Assembly (NCBI GenBank): GCA_934667065.1
Contig: CAKULD010000001.1
Span: 1-64,000, forward strand
Direction of reading: 5' to 3'
Source: an uncultured Collinsella sp.
GTDB taxonomy: Bacteria; Actinomycetota; Coriobacteriia; Coriobacteriales; Coriobacteriaceae
DNA length: 64,000 nt
Part shown: piece by piece, positions 1 through 10,016 of the stretch
Numbering within the stretch: the stretch's first letter is position 1
Layout of the letters: every line of letters begins with the position of its first letter
Notes under the pieces: model-generated
The model's database searches: none
Seen by the model: only the letters and a program-made list of their open reading frames with translations
Told to the model about the DNA's origin: nothing
Position numbers and translations under genes: made by a program

Positions 1-42
1 GCTGACCGGTGGACGGCACCGAGCCGTCATCGAACTTAAGAA

Positions 43-72
43 GGGGGAGGCCTCGCGGCCTCCCCCTTTTTT
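43..72 (+). terminator. Rho-independent terminator of the gene before the window
   Basis: A perfect 10-bp GC-rich stem (43-52 with 57-66) with a 4-nt loop is followed by a run of six T. It ends a gene that lies mostly outside the window; bases 1-40 probably hold its tail, but I could not fix its frame. Confidence 0.85.
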
Positions 73-196
73 GCGTTTAAAGAGGATTGAAATGGCGGTA
101 TCCGCCTTCGCTTGCGCTCTTACTGTTTGGCTGTATTTTGAGCCCATCTTATTTATTTGCGCGATAATAACTCCCATTGGCGTTAGGGAGGGCTAG

Positions 197-841
197 ATGT
201 TTACCGTTTTTGTCTTGGGCAATATTGCTTCGGGTAAGTCGACGGCCTGCCGCTATCTCGAATCTCACGGTGCCATGCTTATCGATCTGGATGAGCTCGC
301 CAAATCGCTGTATGTGCCTGGTTCCGAGATCGTCAATGCCCTTGCGGAGGAGTTTGGCTGGGACATTCTGGACGGGCAGGGTGGCATTCGCCGCAACATC
401 CTCGCTGCTCGAGCTTTCGTCTCGCCTGACACCGTCGCACGGCTCAACGGAATTGTTCATCCGGTCCTCATCGAACAGCTTTCGATGAGGATTCTCGATC
501 CGGTTTGTTGCACGGTTGCGTCTCCTCGTTATCCCTTTGCGGTTGTTGAGGTTTCTGCTCCGACTGATTATGAGGATGCATTTGGCCTGGCTGATGAGAT
601 TCTGGTTATCAGTGCTCCTTTGGTGATTCGTCGTGAGCGTGCCATTCAACGTGGTATGGAGCCCTCTGATTTCGATGCTCGCTCTGCATGCCAGCCCGAT
701 GAGGCTTCGCTATGCAACCTCGCTACGACGGTAATCGATAATGCTGCAGGCGATAACTCGCTCTTTGAACAGCTGGACGCGTGGCTTGCTCGTCATGGCT
801 TCGGGGATGTAGTAGTGGATAAGGAGGAGGCCGATGCCTAA
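197..841 (+). CDS. coaE: Dephospho-CoA kinase
   Basis: Phosphorylates dephospho-CoA with ATP, the last step of coenzyme A synthesis in the cytosol. The N-terminus has the P-loop GNIASGKST (residues 8-16), followed by the acidic patch LIDLDELAK typical of the CoaE fold. The 214 aa length is close to the usual 200. The ATG follows the purine-rich GGGAGGG. The stop overlaps the start of the next gene by 8 nt, so the transglycosylase is probably translationally coupled. The C-terminal part is less conserved, but no frameshift is visible. Confidence 0.9.
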   Translation: MFTVFVLGNIASGKSTACRYLESHGAMLIDLDELAKSLYVPGSEIVNALAEEFGWDILDGQGGIRRNILAARAFVSPDTVARLNGIVHPVLIEQLSMRILDPVCCTVASPRYPFAVVEVSAPTDYEDAFGLADEILVISAPLVIRRERAIQRGMEPSDFDARSACQPDEASLCNLATTVIDNAAGDNSLFEQLDAWLARHGFGDVVVDKEEADA

Positions 842-1415
842 GACGCGTTTCTTTACGTGGTATCGCATGGCACCACTTGCCGTCGTGTTCGTCTTCGGTC
901 TTATTTCGCTCGTGTACTCGTATGCGCCTGCTGCCTTCTTTAAGCCGCTGTATCCGATTGACTATGAGGCCTATGTTAAACAGTCGAGCATCTCCCATAA
1001 TCTAGATCCCTATTTGGTGTGTGCGGTCATTAAATCGGAGTCGAATTGGGATCCCGAGGCCGAGTCGAATCAGGGCGCTCAGGGATTGATGCAGCTGATG
1101 CCCGAGACGGCCCAGGATATGATCGCCAAGGGCCTTGTCGATGGTGACGAGTATTCTGCCGACAACCTTAACGATCCGGCTACGAACATCGAATTTGGCT
1201 GTGCGTACCTCTCGTATCTATTAACCTATTTTAACGGGTCGACCGACAGCGCCATTGCCGCCTATAACGCCGGCATGGGCAATGTCGACGGGTGGGCGCA
1301 ACAGAGCACGTCGTTGCATAATGCGATCACCTTCCCCGAGACGCAGGCGTATCTGATTCGCGTCAATAACGCCTGGGTTCGCTACAAGACCCTCTATCCC
1401 GATCAGTTCGTATAG
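834..1415 (+). CDS. Membrane-anchored lytic transglycosylase, SLT domain
   Basis: Cleaves the MurNAc-GlcNAc bond of peptidoglycan to give anhydro-muropeptides. An uncleaved N-terminal membrane segment (about residues 13-36) would anchor a small Slt70-type domain outside the cell. The catalytic Glu is E69 in IKSESNW, followed by GLMQLMP and later AAYNAGMGNV, all SLT-family hallmarks. A strong AAGGAGGAGG site lies just upstream, inside the end of coaE. At 193 aa it is a minimal enzyme with no visible cell-wall-binding module. Confidence 0.88.
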   Translation: MPKTRFFTWYRMAPLAVVFVFGLISLVYSYAPAAFFKPLYPIDYEAYVKQSSISHNLDPYLVCAVIKSESNWDPEAESNQGAQGLMQLMPETAQDMIAKGLVDGDEYSADNLNDPATNIEFGCAYLSYLLTYFNGSTDSAIAAYNAGMGNVDGWAQQSTSLHNAITFPETQAYLIRVNNAWVRYKTLYPDQFV

Positions 1416-1466
1416 GACTATGCCTGCCGCCTGCGTATACTGCAGATATATGAGTTAGGAGTATCC

Positions 1467-3707
1467 ATGGCGGAATTTGAAGTAGAGCGTGTTGGCGGAG
1501 AGCTTAAACGTTTTGGCGTTGAGGGCTCTGAGGTGCCATTTAAGGTCGTATCTCCTTATGAGCCTGCGGGTTCCCAGCCCAAGGCCATTGAGTCGCTTGT
1601 GCAGGGCGTGAGAGACGGAGATCGCTATCAGGTTCTGTTGGGCGTGACTGGCTCGGGCAAGACCTTCACGATGGCCAAGACTATTGAGGCCTTGGGGAAG
1701 CCGACGCTGGTCATGGCTCCCAATAAAACGCTCGCCGCTCAGCTTGCGAGCGAGCTTAAGGAATTCTTTCCCAACAACGCCGTGGTCTATTTTGTGTCGT
1801 ACTACGACTACTATCAGCCCGAGGCGTATGTGCCGCAAAGCGATACGTATATTGAGAAGGATTCCTCGATTAATGAGGAAGTAGAGATGTTGCGCCATCA
1901 GGCCACCGCATCGCTGCTTTCTCGACGCGATGTGATCGTTGTCGCATCGGTCTCGTGTATCTATGGCATTGGCTCTCCCGAGGACTACGCTGGTTTGGCA
2001 CCGAACGTCGACAAGAAGGTGCCGCTCGAGCGCGATGACTTTATCCATGCGCTCATCGACATTCAATACGATCGCAATGACTACGATCTGGCGCGCGGCA
2101 CCTTCCGCGTGCGCGGCGATGTCGTCGACGTGTACCCGCCCTATGCCGAGCATCCGTTGCGGTTTGAGTTCTTTGGCGACGAGGTCGAGCTGATTGCCGA
2201 GATCGACGAGGTCACCGGCGAGATGCTGCGTGAGTACGAGGCCATTCCCGTGTGGCCGGCGTCGCACTACGTGACCGAGAAGCCTAAGGTCAAGGCAGCC
2301 CTGAAATCAATCAGCGAAGAGTGCGAGAAGCGCGTGGCCGAGCTCAAGGCAACCGATAAGCTGCTCGAGGCCCAGCGCCTACAGCAGCGCACCGATTACG
2401 ATCTCGAGATGCTTGAGACCATGGGCTTTTGCAACGGCATCGAGAACTACTCTCGTCACCTGGACGGACGCAAGCCGGGCGAGCCGCCGTTTACCCTGAT
2501 CGATTACTTTCCCAAGGACATGCTCTGCATCATCGACGAGAGCCATGTGACGGTGCCTCAGATTCGCGGCATGCACGAAGGCGACCGTTCGCGTAAGGTG
2601 ACGCTGGTCGAGCACGGTTTTCGCCTGCCTTCGGCGCTCGATAACCGTCCACTTCGTTTCGATGAGTTTGAGGCGAGGATCCCCCAGTTCATCTACGTTT
2701 CGGCCACGCCGGGTGACTATGAGCTGCGCGTTAGCCAAAACGACGTGGAGCAGATCATTCGTCCGACCGGTCTGCTCGACCCCAAGATCGATGTGCGTCC
2801 GGTTCGCGGCCAGATTGACGACCTTGAGGACGAGATTCGTGAACGCGTGGAGCGCAAGGAGCGTGTGCTGGTGACGACGCTGACCAAGCGCATGGCCGAG
2901 GACCTGACCGACCATCTGCTTGATGCCGGCATTAAGGTCAATTACATGCATTCCGATACGGCCACGATGGATCGTGTCGAGATCCTGCGTACGCTGCGCG
3001 AGGGAAAGATCGATGTTCTCGTTGGCATCAACCTGCTCCGCGAGGGTCTGGACCTTCCCGAGGTCTCGCTGGTGGCAATTCTCGATGCCGATAAGGAAGG
3101 CTTCTTGCGCAACCGCCGTTCGCTTATTCAGACGATTGGCCGCGCGGCACGTAATGCCGACGGTGAAGTCATCATGTACGCAGACGTTGTGACTGATTCG
3201 ATGAAAGAGGCCATCGAGGAGACGCAGCGCCGTCGTGAGATTCAGATGGCATATAACGAAGAGCATGGAATTGTGCCTAAGACGGTTCGCAAAGCCATTA
3301 ACGATATCTCGAGCTTCATCGCCGAGGCCGAAAAGACCGTGGGCTCCAAGGGGCGTTCGAAAGGCGATTCGCTGGGTCACGGCGCGTTCTATACACCCGA
3401 TGAAAACGGCGTGGGCGCCGTACCGGAGACGGTGGCGCCCGAGCAGACGCTTGCCGAGCAGCTGGAAGGGCTGCCGCATGATGAACTCGTGCGGATCGTC
3501 GAGACCATGGAGGAGGACATGCGTAACGCTTCCGCCGCCATGGACTTTGAGGAGGCGGCGCGTCTGCGCGATGCGGTCGTCCAGATTCGAGCGATGCTCG
3601 AGGGTGCATCTGAGGACGAAACGATCGAGCGTTTGCGTTCGCAGGCTCGTAAAGGTTCCACCTTTGCATCGGGCAGAAAACGTCAGGGTGCACGATTCAA
3701 GAAGTAA
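1467..3707 (+). CDS. uvrB: Excinuclease ABC subunit B
   Basis: DNA-damage-verifying helicase of nucleotide excision repair. Walker A GVTGSGKT (residues 59-66), the YYDYYQPEAYVP beta-hairpin region, the helicase C-terminal half and a C-terminal UVR motif (FEEAARLRDAV) that binds UvrC are all present. The 746 aa length exceeds the usual roughly 670 because a Gly/Glu-rich linker of some 60 aa precedes the UVR motif. The ATG follows TTAGGAG. A TATACT hexamer at 1436-1441 could be the -10 box of its own promoter. uvrA and uvrC lie nearby at 10091 and 15297. Confidence 0.97.
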   Translation: MAEFEVERVGGELKRFGVEGSEVPFKVVSPYEPAGSQPKAIESLVQGVRDGDRYQVLLGVTGSGKTFTMAKTIEALGKPTLVMAPNKTLAAQLASELKEFFPNNAVVYFVSYYDYYQPEAYVPQSDTYIEKDSSINEEVEMLRHQATASLLSRRDVIVVASVSCIYGIGSPEDYAGLAPNVDKKVPLERDDFIHALIDIQYDRNDYDLARGTFRVRGDVVDVYPPYAEHPLRFEFFGDEVELIAEIDEVTGEMLREYEAIPVWPASHYVTEKPKVKAALKSISEECEKRVAELKATDKLLEAQRLQQRTDYDLEMLETMGFCNGIENYSRHLDGRKPGEPPFTLIDYFPKDMLCIIDESHVTVPQIRGMHEGDRSRKVTLVEHGFRLPSALDNRPLRFDEFEARIPQFIYVSATPGDYELRVSQNDVEQIIRPTGLLDPKIDVRPVRGQIDDLEDEIRERVERKERVLVTTLTKRMAEDLTDHLLDAGIKVNYMHSDTATMDRVEILRTLREGKIDVLVGINLLREGLDLPEVSLVAILDADKEGFLRNRRSLIQTIGRAARNADGEVIMYADVVTDSMKEAIEETQRRREIQMAYNEEHGIVPKTVRKAINDISSFIAEAEKTVGSKGRSKGDSLGHGAFYTPDENGVGAVPETVAPEQTLAEQLEGLPHDELVRIVETMEEDMRNASAAMDFEEAARLRDAVVQIRAMLEGASEDETIERLRSQARKGSTFASGRKRQGARFKK

Positions 3708-3713
3708 CGAACG

Positions 3714-3743
3714 GGCCCCGAGTTCCCCGTGGAGCTCGGGGCC
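3714..3743. terminator. Stem-loop between convergent genes
   Basis: A perfect 9-bp stem (3714-3722 with 3735-3743) sits between the convergent ends of uvrB and the minus-strand flavoprotein gene. It has no clear T-run on either side, so it may act in both directions or need another factor. Confidence 0.5.
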
Positions 3744-3772
3744 TGTGTCATTCGGGTGCGGGAGTTCGTGTG

Positions 3773-5413
3773 CTAGAGGTCTGCAATCAGGGCTTCGGCG
3801 CAACGGATGCCGTCGGTGGCGGCGCTCATGATGCCGCCGGCATATCCAGCTCCCTCGCCGCAAGGGTAGAGGCCCGGGGTCGACGTGGCGTGGCACGCTC
3901 GATCGCGGGTGACGGTGACAGGTGAGCTCGAACGCGTCTCCACGCCGGTGAGGACGGCGTCGGGGCGGTCGTAGCCGCGCAGCTTCTTGCCAAGCAGGGG
4001 GATTCCCAAACGAAGCGATTCAACGATATGCTGCGGGAGGGCTTCGTCGATTGCCGTCCAGGTCACGCCAAGTGGATAGGTGGGCTTCACTTTTCCAGGT
4101 GCCGTGCTGGCACGTCCCGCAAGGAAATCTCCGACGAGCTGTGCCGGTGCGTTCCAGTTGGAGCCGCCTAGGCGATAGGCGGTCTGCTCGCAGGCGCGCT
4201 GGAGTTCAATGCCCGCAAGCGGGTCGTCGCTGGGAAGGTCGTCGGGCGTGACGTTAACGAGTAGGGCGGCATTGGCGTTGCGCCCGTCGCGGGCATTGAG
4301 GCTGGCGCCGTTGACGCACAGATAGCCCTGCTCGGAGGAGGCGGCAACAACCTGCCCGCCGGGGCACATGCAAAACGAGAACACGCTGCGATCGTTGGGG
4401 AGATGGGCCACGAGTTTGTAAGGAGCTGCTCCAAGCGCCGGATGCCCCGCCGAAGGGCCATATTGGGCACGGTCGACGTCGCGCTGCGGATGCTCGATGC
4501 GTACGCCCATGGCAAAGGTCTTTTGCGCGAGGGCCACGTTATGGGTCTTGAGAAGTTCGAATACGTCGCGAGCGGAATGTCCGCAGGCGAGAATGAGGTG
4601 CTTTGTGACGATTGTCTCGCTTGCGGTGTCTCGGGGCGATTGAACATCGATGCCGGTGATTGCGCCGGACGCATCGGCGCGAATGTCGATGAGTTTTGTG
4701 CGATGGCGAACGGTTCCGCCGAGCTGTTCGATGCGCTGGGAAATGTTGGTGACGACGGCGGGAAGGATGTCGGAGCCAATGTGCGGCTTGGCGTCCCACA
4801 GGATATCGCGAGGCGCGCCCGCTTCGACGAAGGTCTCGAGAATCAGGCGATGGGCGGGATTCTTGGTTCCCGTATTGAGCTTTCCGTCCGAGAAGGTCCC
4901 CGCGCCGCCCAGGCCAAACTGGATATTGCTCTCGGGGTCGAGAATACGCTCCTTAAGAAAGAGGTCGATCGCCTGCGAGCGTCGAAGTGCCGGGTCACCA
5001 CGCTCGATAAGCAAGGGCTTAAGGCCTGCTTCGGCAAGGGTGAGAGCGGCAAAGAGGCCGGCGCAACCGGCGCCGACAACGATGGGACGCTCCTTGGGCG
5101 CATTGGAGGCAGGGGAGGGGAATGAGGGCACCTCGCCGTCTACCATGCGGATACGCGAGCGGTCACGTTCGGCGACGCTGTCGAGCGCTTCCTGCTCGAG
5201 GCGGGGGCTTGTCAACTCGACTCGAAAGCTCAAAATAAAATGGACGTCTCGCTTTTTACGGGCGTCGATAGACTTGCGATGGAGCTCGATGGCTTTAATC
5301 TGGGAATCCTTGCATCGCAGGGCTCGCTTGGCGGCGCGTCTGCCAACGGCAAGGCAGGCATCCTCATCGCCAGCCTCATCGAGGGATGCGTGGACTTGGG
5401 TGATTTCGATCAT
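3773..5413 (-). CDS. FAD-dependent dehydrogenase, COG2509 family
   Basis: Uncharacterised FAD-binding oxidoreductase. The 546-aa protein has an N-terminal alpha/beta domain (1-100), the dinucleotide motif GAGCAGL (114-120) with a nearby LLIERG acidic strand end, and a C-terminal FAD-closing motif (GEGAGYAGGIMSAA). I chose the ATG at 5413 because AAGGAGACC precedes it; upstream in-frame codons run across the hairpin at 5431-5462 and have no ribosome site. It lies 79 nt downstream of another flavoprotein gene. The substrate is unknown. Confidence 0.85.
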   Translation of the reverse strand: MIEITQVHASLDEAGDEDACLAVGRRAAKRALRCKDSQIKAIELHRKSIDARKKRDVHFILSFRVELTSPRLEQEALDSVAERDRSRIRMVDGEVPSFPSPASNAPKERPIVVGAGCAGLFAALTLAEAGLKPLLIERGDPALRRSQAIDLFLKERILDPESNIQFGLGGAGTFSDGKLNTGTKNPAHRLILETFVEAGAPRDILWDAKPHIGSDILPAVVTNISQRIEQLGGTVRHRTKLIDIRADASGAITGIDVQSPRDTASETIVTKHLILACGHSARDVFELLKTHNVALAQKTFAMGVRIEHPQRDVDRAQYGPSAGHPALGAAPYKLVAHLPNDRSVFSFCMCPGGQVVAASSEQGYLCVNGASLNARDGRNANAALLVNVTPDDLPSDDPLAGIELQRACEQTAYRLGGSNWNAPAQLVGDFLAGRASTAPGKVKPTYPLGVTWTAIDEALPQHIVESLRLGIPLLGKKLRGYDRPDAVLTGVETRSSSPVTVTRDRACHATSTPGLYPCGEGAGYAGGIMSAATDGIRCAEALIADL

Positions 5414-5430
5414 CGAGGTCTCCTTAGATG

Positions 5431-5462
5431 CAAGAAAGAGGCCGCCCGGTGTCCCAGACGGC
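5431..5462 (-). terminator. Possible intercistronic terminator or attenuator
   Basis: Read on the minus strand, an 8-bp stem with three G-U pairs is followed by CTCTTTCTTG, directly before the ribosome site of the downstream flavoprotein. It could lower expression of that gene relative to the upstream one. Confidence 0.4.
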
Positions 5463-5492
5463 CCGAATGCGTTTTGATTATAGACTGCGCGG

Positions 5493-6764
5493 TTATAGAC
5501 TGCTTGCAGAGCGAATGCCCGAGGTCCAGGCCCATGCAAGGTTAAAGCCGCCACAATCGGCATCGATATCGAGCGCCTCGCCACAGATGTAAAGTGGGGC
5601 GCCTGCCGCGTTGCTCACGCAGAGGCTGGGAGCTGAGACGCTCTCGATGGGCACGCCGCCGCGCATGACCTGGGCCGAACGCTCCTCCGCCGTTCCCTCG
5701 ACGAACAGCTTAAAGTGCTTGAGGATCGAGATCAGATGGATGACATCGTGCGACCCAGGATGGCACTGTTCGAATGCGATGCAGACGACGTGAGAGAGCT
5801 GCGGGGCAAGCATACCGTCGAGCCAGCGGGGATCGTGGGGCGAAAAGTCGCCGAGCAGCTCAGCTCGCTGGTTGAGCATATCGAGCAACTCGCCTTTGGA
5901 GAGGTCGGGGAAAAAATCGAGCAGAATCGTGTCGCCGCGCTGGACGCGGCGGGAGAGGTTGAAGGCGGCAACGCCCGAGATGCCAAAGGTTCGGAAGAGC
6001 ACTTCGCCGTCTTCGCGCCAGAGTTCCTCATGATTGCGGGCGAGCGTCAGACGGGCGCGGACGCGCAGACCATCCAAGGTCTTGAGGGCCGTCTGGTCGC
6101 CAACGACTGATGCCGACACGGGGCAGAGGACGGGGCGCTGCCCCGTGAGGGGAAGATTGAACAGCCGCGCGATGTCGACAGGGCTGCCGCCCGTGGCGAT
6201 AATCACAGCCTTTGCTTGCAGCGTTTCGTTCTTGCGAGGTGCGTCGGCAAGCGCCTTCCGAAGCGAACGGACCTCCGTTTTCCGGTCGTCGTGCTTTTTT
6301 GCCTTGAGTGTCCGCGCAGGACGGTCTATTTGAAGCACCCAGCCCTTGGGAACTTTGGATGCCGAGACAACGTTTGCCCCGCAAATCAAGGCGATACCCA
6401 AGCGATCGCAAGCGTTGAGAAGCGCATCGCGCGCCGATTCGGCGCGAAGGGAGCGCGGATACAGCCGGCCTTCCTCGGAGGTCGTCATGATACCCAGCGA
6501 GGAGAAGAAGCTACTAAGCTCTTGCTCGGGCTGGGGACCCATGACGGATTCGACGAACGCGGGGTGGTTATACCGCTGGAAATCAATTGATTCGTTGGAA
6601 AGGTTGCAGCGGCCGTTGCCGGTCGCAAGTATCTTAAGGCCGCAGGCAACATCGCGCTCAACGATGCAGACGCTTTTGCCGGCGCGTGCGGCCGTGATAG
6701 CGGCGGCGAGACCCGAGGCCCCGCCGCCGATTACCAAGACGTCATAGGAGGCGTTTGCGTTCAC
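5493..6764 (-). CDS. BaiN/HI0933-family flavoprotein
   Basis: NAD(P)/FAD-dependent oxidoreductase of the COG2081 family (HI0933, YhiN, BaiN). It has an N-terminal GGGASGLAAAI dinucleotide motif, the family signature GNGRCNLSN near residue 55, and a C-terminal CGGFNLAWAWTSG motif contacting FAD. Some clostridial relatives act in bile-acid 7-dehydroxylation, but the family is broad and no other bai gene is present, so that role should not be assumed. The start is GTG at 6764, directly abutting the stop of the mrp-like gene, which suggests translational coupling. Confidence 0.85.
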   Translation of the reverse strand: MNANASYDVLVIGGGASGLAAAITAARAGKSVCIVERDVACGLKILATGNGRCNLSNESIDFQRYNHPAFVESVMGPQPEQELSSFFSSLGIMTTSEEGRLYPRSLRAESARDALLNACDRLGIALICGANVVSASKVPKGWVLQIDRPARTLKAKKHDDRKTEVRSLRKALADAPRKNETLQAKAVIIATGGSPVDIARLFNLPLTGQRPVLCPVSASVVGDQTALKTLDGLRVRARLTLARNHEELWREDGEVLFRTFGISGVAAFNLSRRVQRGDTILLDFFPDLSKGELLDMLNQRAELLGDFSPHDPRWLDGMLAPQLSHVVCIAFEQCHPGSHDVIHLISILKHFKLFVEGTAEERSAQVMRGGVPIESVSAPSLCVSNAAGAPLYICGEALDIDADCGGFNLAWAWTSGIRSASSL

Positions 6765-7595
6765 TTAGGCCTCGTCAGTTTCGTGCGGGGCAATCGCCTC
6801 GACGGCAGATACGGCCTGGGGAAGCATGCCGTCGGGAAGTGCGGTCTCAACTTCGCCCTTATCGCAGGCCTCGGCGAGTGCCGGATTGATGGGAAGCTGG
6901 CCCAAGATCTCGAGATTGTAGCGCTCGGCGACCTCGGGGAGCTTGCTCTTGCCAAAGACCTCGATCTTCTTGCCGCAATCGGGGCACTCGATATAGCTCA
7001 TGTTCTCGACGATGCCCAGAATGGGGACATTCATCTTCTCGGCCATGTTGACCGCCTTGGCGACGATCATCGAGACCAGATCCTGCGGGCTCGTGACGAT
7101 GACGATGCCATCGACGGGCAGCGACTGGAAGACGGTGAGGGCGACGTCGCCCGTTCCCGGAGGCATGTCGACCAGCAGGTAGTCGATGGGGCCCCAGGAG
7201 GTCTCACTCCAGAACTGCCTGATGGCACCTGCGATAACCGGACCGCGCCAGAGGACGGGGTCGGTTTCGTTTTGGAGCAGCAGGTTGGAGCTCATGACCT
7301 TGACGCCGTGCTCGGAGATTTCGGGCAGCATAAGATTGCCGAGAGCGTGGACGTGGCGTCCGCTCATGCCGAACATCTTGGGGATAGAGGGACCGGTGAT
7401 GTCGGCATCGAGGACACCGACCTTGTGACCGTGACGGGCAAGTTCGGTGGCGATGGCGCCGGTGACGAATGACTTGCCGACGCCGCCCTTGCCGGAAAGC
7501 ACGGCGATAACGCGCTTGACCTCGGACAGCGTGTTTTCTTCAAATTCCTGCGGCGCGGTTTGTCCGCCGGCGGCCTGTGCGTGCTCGCAACCCAT
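6765..7595 (-). CDS. Mrp/NBP35-family Fe-S carrier ATPase
   Basis: P-loop ATPase of the Mrp/ApbC family, thought to carry and transfer Fe-S clusters in the cytosol. It has the deviant Walker A SGKGGVGKS (34-42), the switch motif DMPPGTGD, and a CPDC pair near residue 197 that would hold a bridging cluster. The 276-aa form starts at the ATG at 7595, after AAAGGAGT; the longer ORF lacks a ribosome site. The gene runs directly into the flavoprotein gene at 6764, so the two are probably co-expressed. Confidence 0.88.
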   Translation of the reverse strand: MGCEHAQAAGGQTAPQEFEENTLSEVKRVIAVLSGKGGVGKSFVTGAIATELARHGHKVGVLDADITGPSIPKMFGMSGRHVHALGNLMLPEISEHGVKVMSSNLLLQNETDPVLWRGPVIAGAIRQFWSETSWGPIDYLLVDMPPGTGDVALTVFQSLPVDGIVIVTSPQDLVSMIVAKAVNMAEKMNVPILGIVENMSYIECPDCGKKIEVFGKSKLPEVAERYNLEILGQLPINPALAEACDKGEVETALPDGMLPQAVSAVEAIAPHETDEA

Positions 7596-7743
7596 GTATG
7601 ACTCCTTTGTATATGTTGGGGCCGGAGCCCCGCGATGTGACACGAGCGTCATTGTACCCTCGTTTGCGAGCGGGAGTCATGTGTGATGCGTCTGGCCGCG
7701 AGTGTGCGTTGCAATGTCATGCCACCCCAACGAGCGGGCGGGC

Positions 7744-9897
7744 TTACTGAACCTTGCTGGCGAACTCAAGATATTGAATGCGCTGCAGCTTGTCGATCGT
7801 GGAGACATAGGGGCTGTCTTCCGATTCCAAGTCATAGCGCAGCCCGTCGGCTCCGAGATAGCCGGCGACATTGATGGTCGGCACATCGGACCTTGTTGCA
7901 AGCAAGGCCTTCTGGTAATCGGAGAGCGGGGCGCCAATCTTATTTAGGGTTATGGCTGCAATCTCGTTCGCACCGACGGTGTCGTAGACGTTGAGCTCGG
8001 TATTGCCGGCGATTTCATAGTTCGCCCAGACAAAATAGGTCGACTGATAAATACGGAAAGCGTGGCTTGCCGTGTCTTCCTGTGGGTACAGCTCGTCGTT
8101 GAGAGCCGTTGCGGCGCTCGGCTGATGGTCGCCAAAGAAGACGAGAACGACCGGTCGACCGATATTGCGGAGCTCGTTGATAAAGTACTCAAGGTCTCGG
8201 TCGGATGCGTTGATGCAGGTGAGGTAGGTGTTGAGCGCGCTATTGGCACCCTCGCTGGCCCCATCGACCCAATAGTTCGTCAGTTCTTCGGCGGGGACGG
8301 TGCCATAGTCGTAGCCGCCATGGTTTTGCATCGTGACATCGAAGATGAACTGCGGGGCGTCGTCGGTCCTCAGCAGGTCGAGTATCTTGTCATAGGTGGC
8401 GTAGTCGCATACGCCGGCATGGTAATAGGGCGCACCTTCGAAATCGGCGATCGAAAGAAAGTCTCCAAAGCCCAGCTGCTGGTAGATTTTATCTCGATGG
8501 TAGTTGACGGGGTTTTGCGGATGCATGGCGGTGGCGGTGTATCCAAGCTCTTTAAGGTCCTTTGCCAAGCTGTTGACATCATTCATCTGATATAGCTGAT
8601 AGGGAATCTTGCCCACTCCAACAAAGGCGGTTGACGCTCCGGTCAAAAACTCAAATTCGGAGTTCGCCGTTCCGCCGCCTGCGACCGAGGCGAGCATAGT
8701 GCCGCGCACGAGCGTGTCGGGAAGCGAGTTATAAAACGCAGGGCCGGTATACCCGGCCGCCTGGAGCTGCTCAAAGCACGAAAGGTCGCTAAAGCTTTCG
8801 TTCATGACGGCGACGATTGTCGGCTTGATTTCATTGAATTGAGCAGCGGCTGCGGCACGCTGCTCGCTCGAGCCATACGTGCTGTCATAGGCGGCGGCGA
8901 GTTCCTGCTCAATGTCCTGGGCCTCATCGGACGTATAACCCTCGGGCTTTTCGATGGGCAGCTCATTGACCATTTCGGTGAACGAAGTGATAAAGCCCTG
9001 AGACGCATACGTGGTGATGGGCTGCCAACGGTCAAATCCAAAGTCCAACGTCTGTTCTAGGTCGATGCTTGAAAAGCCAGAGAGACCCACGACGGTTACC
9101 AGCAGGAAGGCACAGAGATTGCCGGCAATGACGGGGAAGACGCGAGAGGGCGTACGGAGTTTTCGCGGCCGGATGAGCGAAAGAAGTCCAAAGGAGATTT
9201 CGAGCAGCGCGAGTGATGTGACGATGCCGGCGGTAAAGGTGAACTCGTATCCTTCGCTTACCTCCGCCGCGGTGCCCAGGGCCAAAATATCGCTCGGCAG
9301 GATGGCTTCACCTTTAAATGTCACGACGAAGTGCTCGGCAATGCCAAGGATGCAGCAGACGATGGGCACAAGGGCCATGACTCCTCCGTGCCGTTGTCCT
9401 AGCAAATAAAGAGAAAGCAGGATCGTCGCGAGCAGTCCGACGGAAAAACCAAATGAATTGGCGGGAATGCGATAGAACGTGTCGTTGCAGGCGATTTCGA
9501 GCGAAACGAACGAGAGCACCGAAACCGCGGCGATGACGAGAACGTCGCGACAGGTGCAAGCAATCGTTCCCGTTACGAAATCGGATTGATCGATGAATCT
9601 CGAAACCAAGGGCTCGACAAGAAGCATGACGGCAGCGGCGCCGAGCGCTGAATAGGAAAGGATCCATAGGGAGCTGTCTTCGTTTACAAGCGCTTGATTC
9701 GTAATCCAGGCAGCTACCACACCGAGCGGAATGAGGAGCGTCGCGCACCAAAAGACGCGGGCGATGGGCGGCTTTTCATTTTGCTTGATTGAAAAATATA
9801 CGCGCACGACGACGGCGGCTACGATAAGGACGGCGATGAATATGGGCAGATTGGCCATGTCGCTCGAAGTGATTTCAAGGGGGATATCTTCGGTCAT
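7744..9897 (-). CDS. LtaS-like membrane sulfatase-fold phosphotransferase
   Basis: Predicted integral membrane enzyme with about seven hydrophobic segments in the first 275 residues and an extracellular alkaline-phosphatase/sulfatase domain (about 358-700). The metal and nucleophile positions of lipoteichoic-acid synthases are kept: Glu367 in MNESFSDL, Thr410 in GGGTANSEF and Asp590-His591 in FFGDHQPS. It may transfer phosphoglycerol-type groups to a cell-surface polymer, but the substrate cannot be read from sequence. Start at 9897 after AGAGGAA. It stands alone, divergent from uvrA. Confidence 0.85.
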   Translation of the reverse strand: MTEDIPLEITSSDMANLPIFIAVLIVAAVVVRVYFSIKQNEKPPIARVFWCATLLIPLGVVAAWITNQALVNEDSSLWILSYSALGAAAVMLLVEPLVSRFIDQSDFVTGTIACTCRDVLVIAAVSVLSFVSLEIACNDTFYRIPANSFGFSVGLLATILLSLYLLGQRHGGVMALVPIVCCILGIAEHFVVTFKGEAILPSDILALGTAAEVSEGYEFTFTAGIVTSLALLEISFGLLSLIRPRKLRTPSRVFPVIAGNLCAFLLVTVVGLSGFSSIDLEQTLDFGFDRWQPITTYASQGFITSFTEMVNELPIEKPEGYTSDEAQDIEQELAAAYDSTYGSSEQRAAAAAQFNEIKPTIVAVMNESFSDLSCFEQLQAAGYTGPAFYNSLPDTLVRGTMLASVAGGGTANSEFEFLTGASTAFVGVGKIPYQLYQMNDVNSLAKDLKELGYTATAMHPQNPVNYHRDKIYQQLGFGDFLSIADFEGAPYYHAGVCDYATYDKILDLLRTDDAPQFIFDVTMQNHGGYDYGTVPAEELTNYWVDGASEGANSALNTYLTCINASDRDLEYFINELRNIGRPVVLVFFGDHQPSAATALNDELYPQEDTASHAFRIYQSTYFVWANYEIAGNTELNVYDTVGANEIAAITLNKIGAPLSDYQKALLATRSDVPTINVAGYLGADGLRYDLESEDSPYVSTIDKLQRIQYLEFASKVQ

Positions 9898-10016
9898 GGA
9901 CGTTCCTCTGGTTCAGCAAATATAAGTTCATTATTAGACTACTGTAACCTTTCCACGGCATTTCGAGAAACAAAGCGCTCGACACGCAAAGCTAAAGGTC
10001 TGCGATTCTTGTATTA

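Noticed and set aside
5493..6764. Bile-acid pathway gene baiN
   Set aside because: The protein belongs to that broad family, but no other bai genes are present and family members occur in many bacteria without the pathway.
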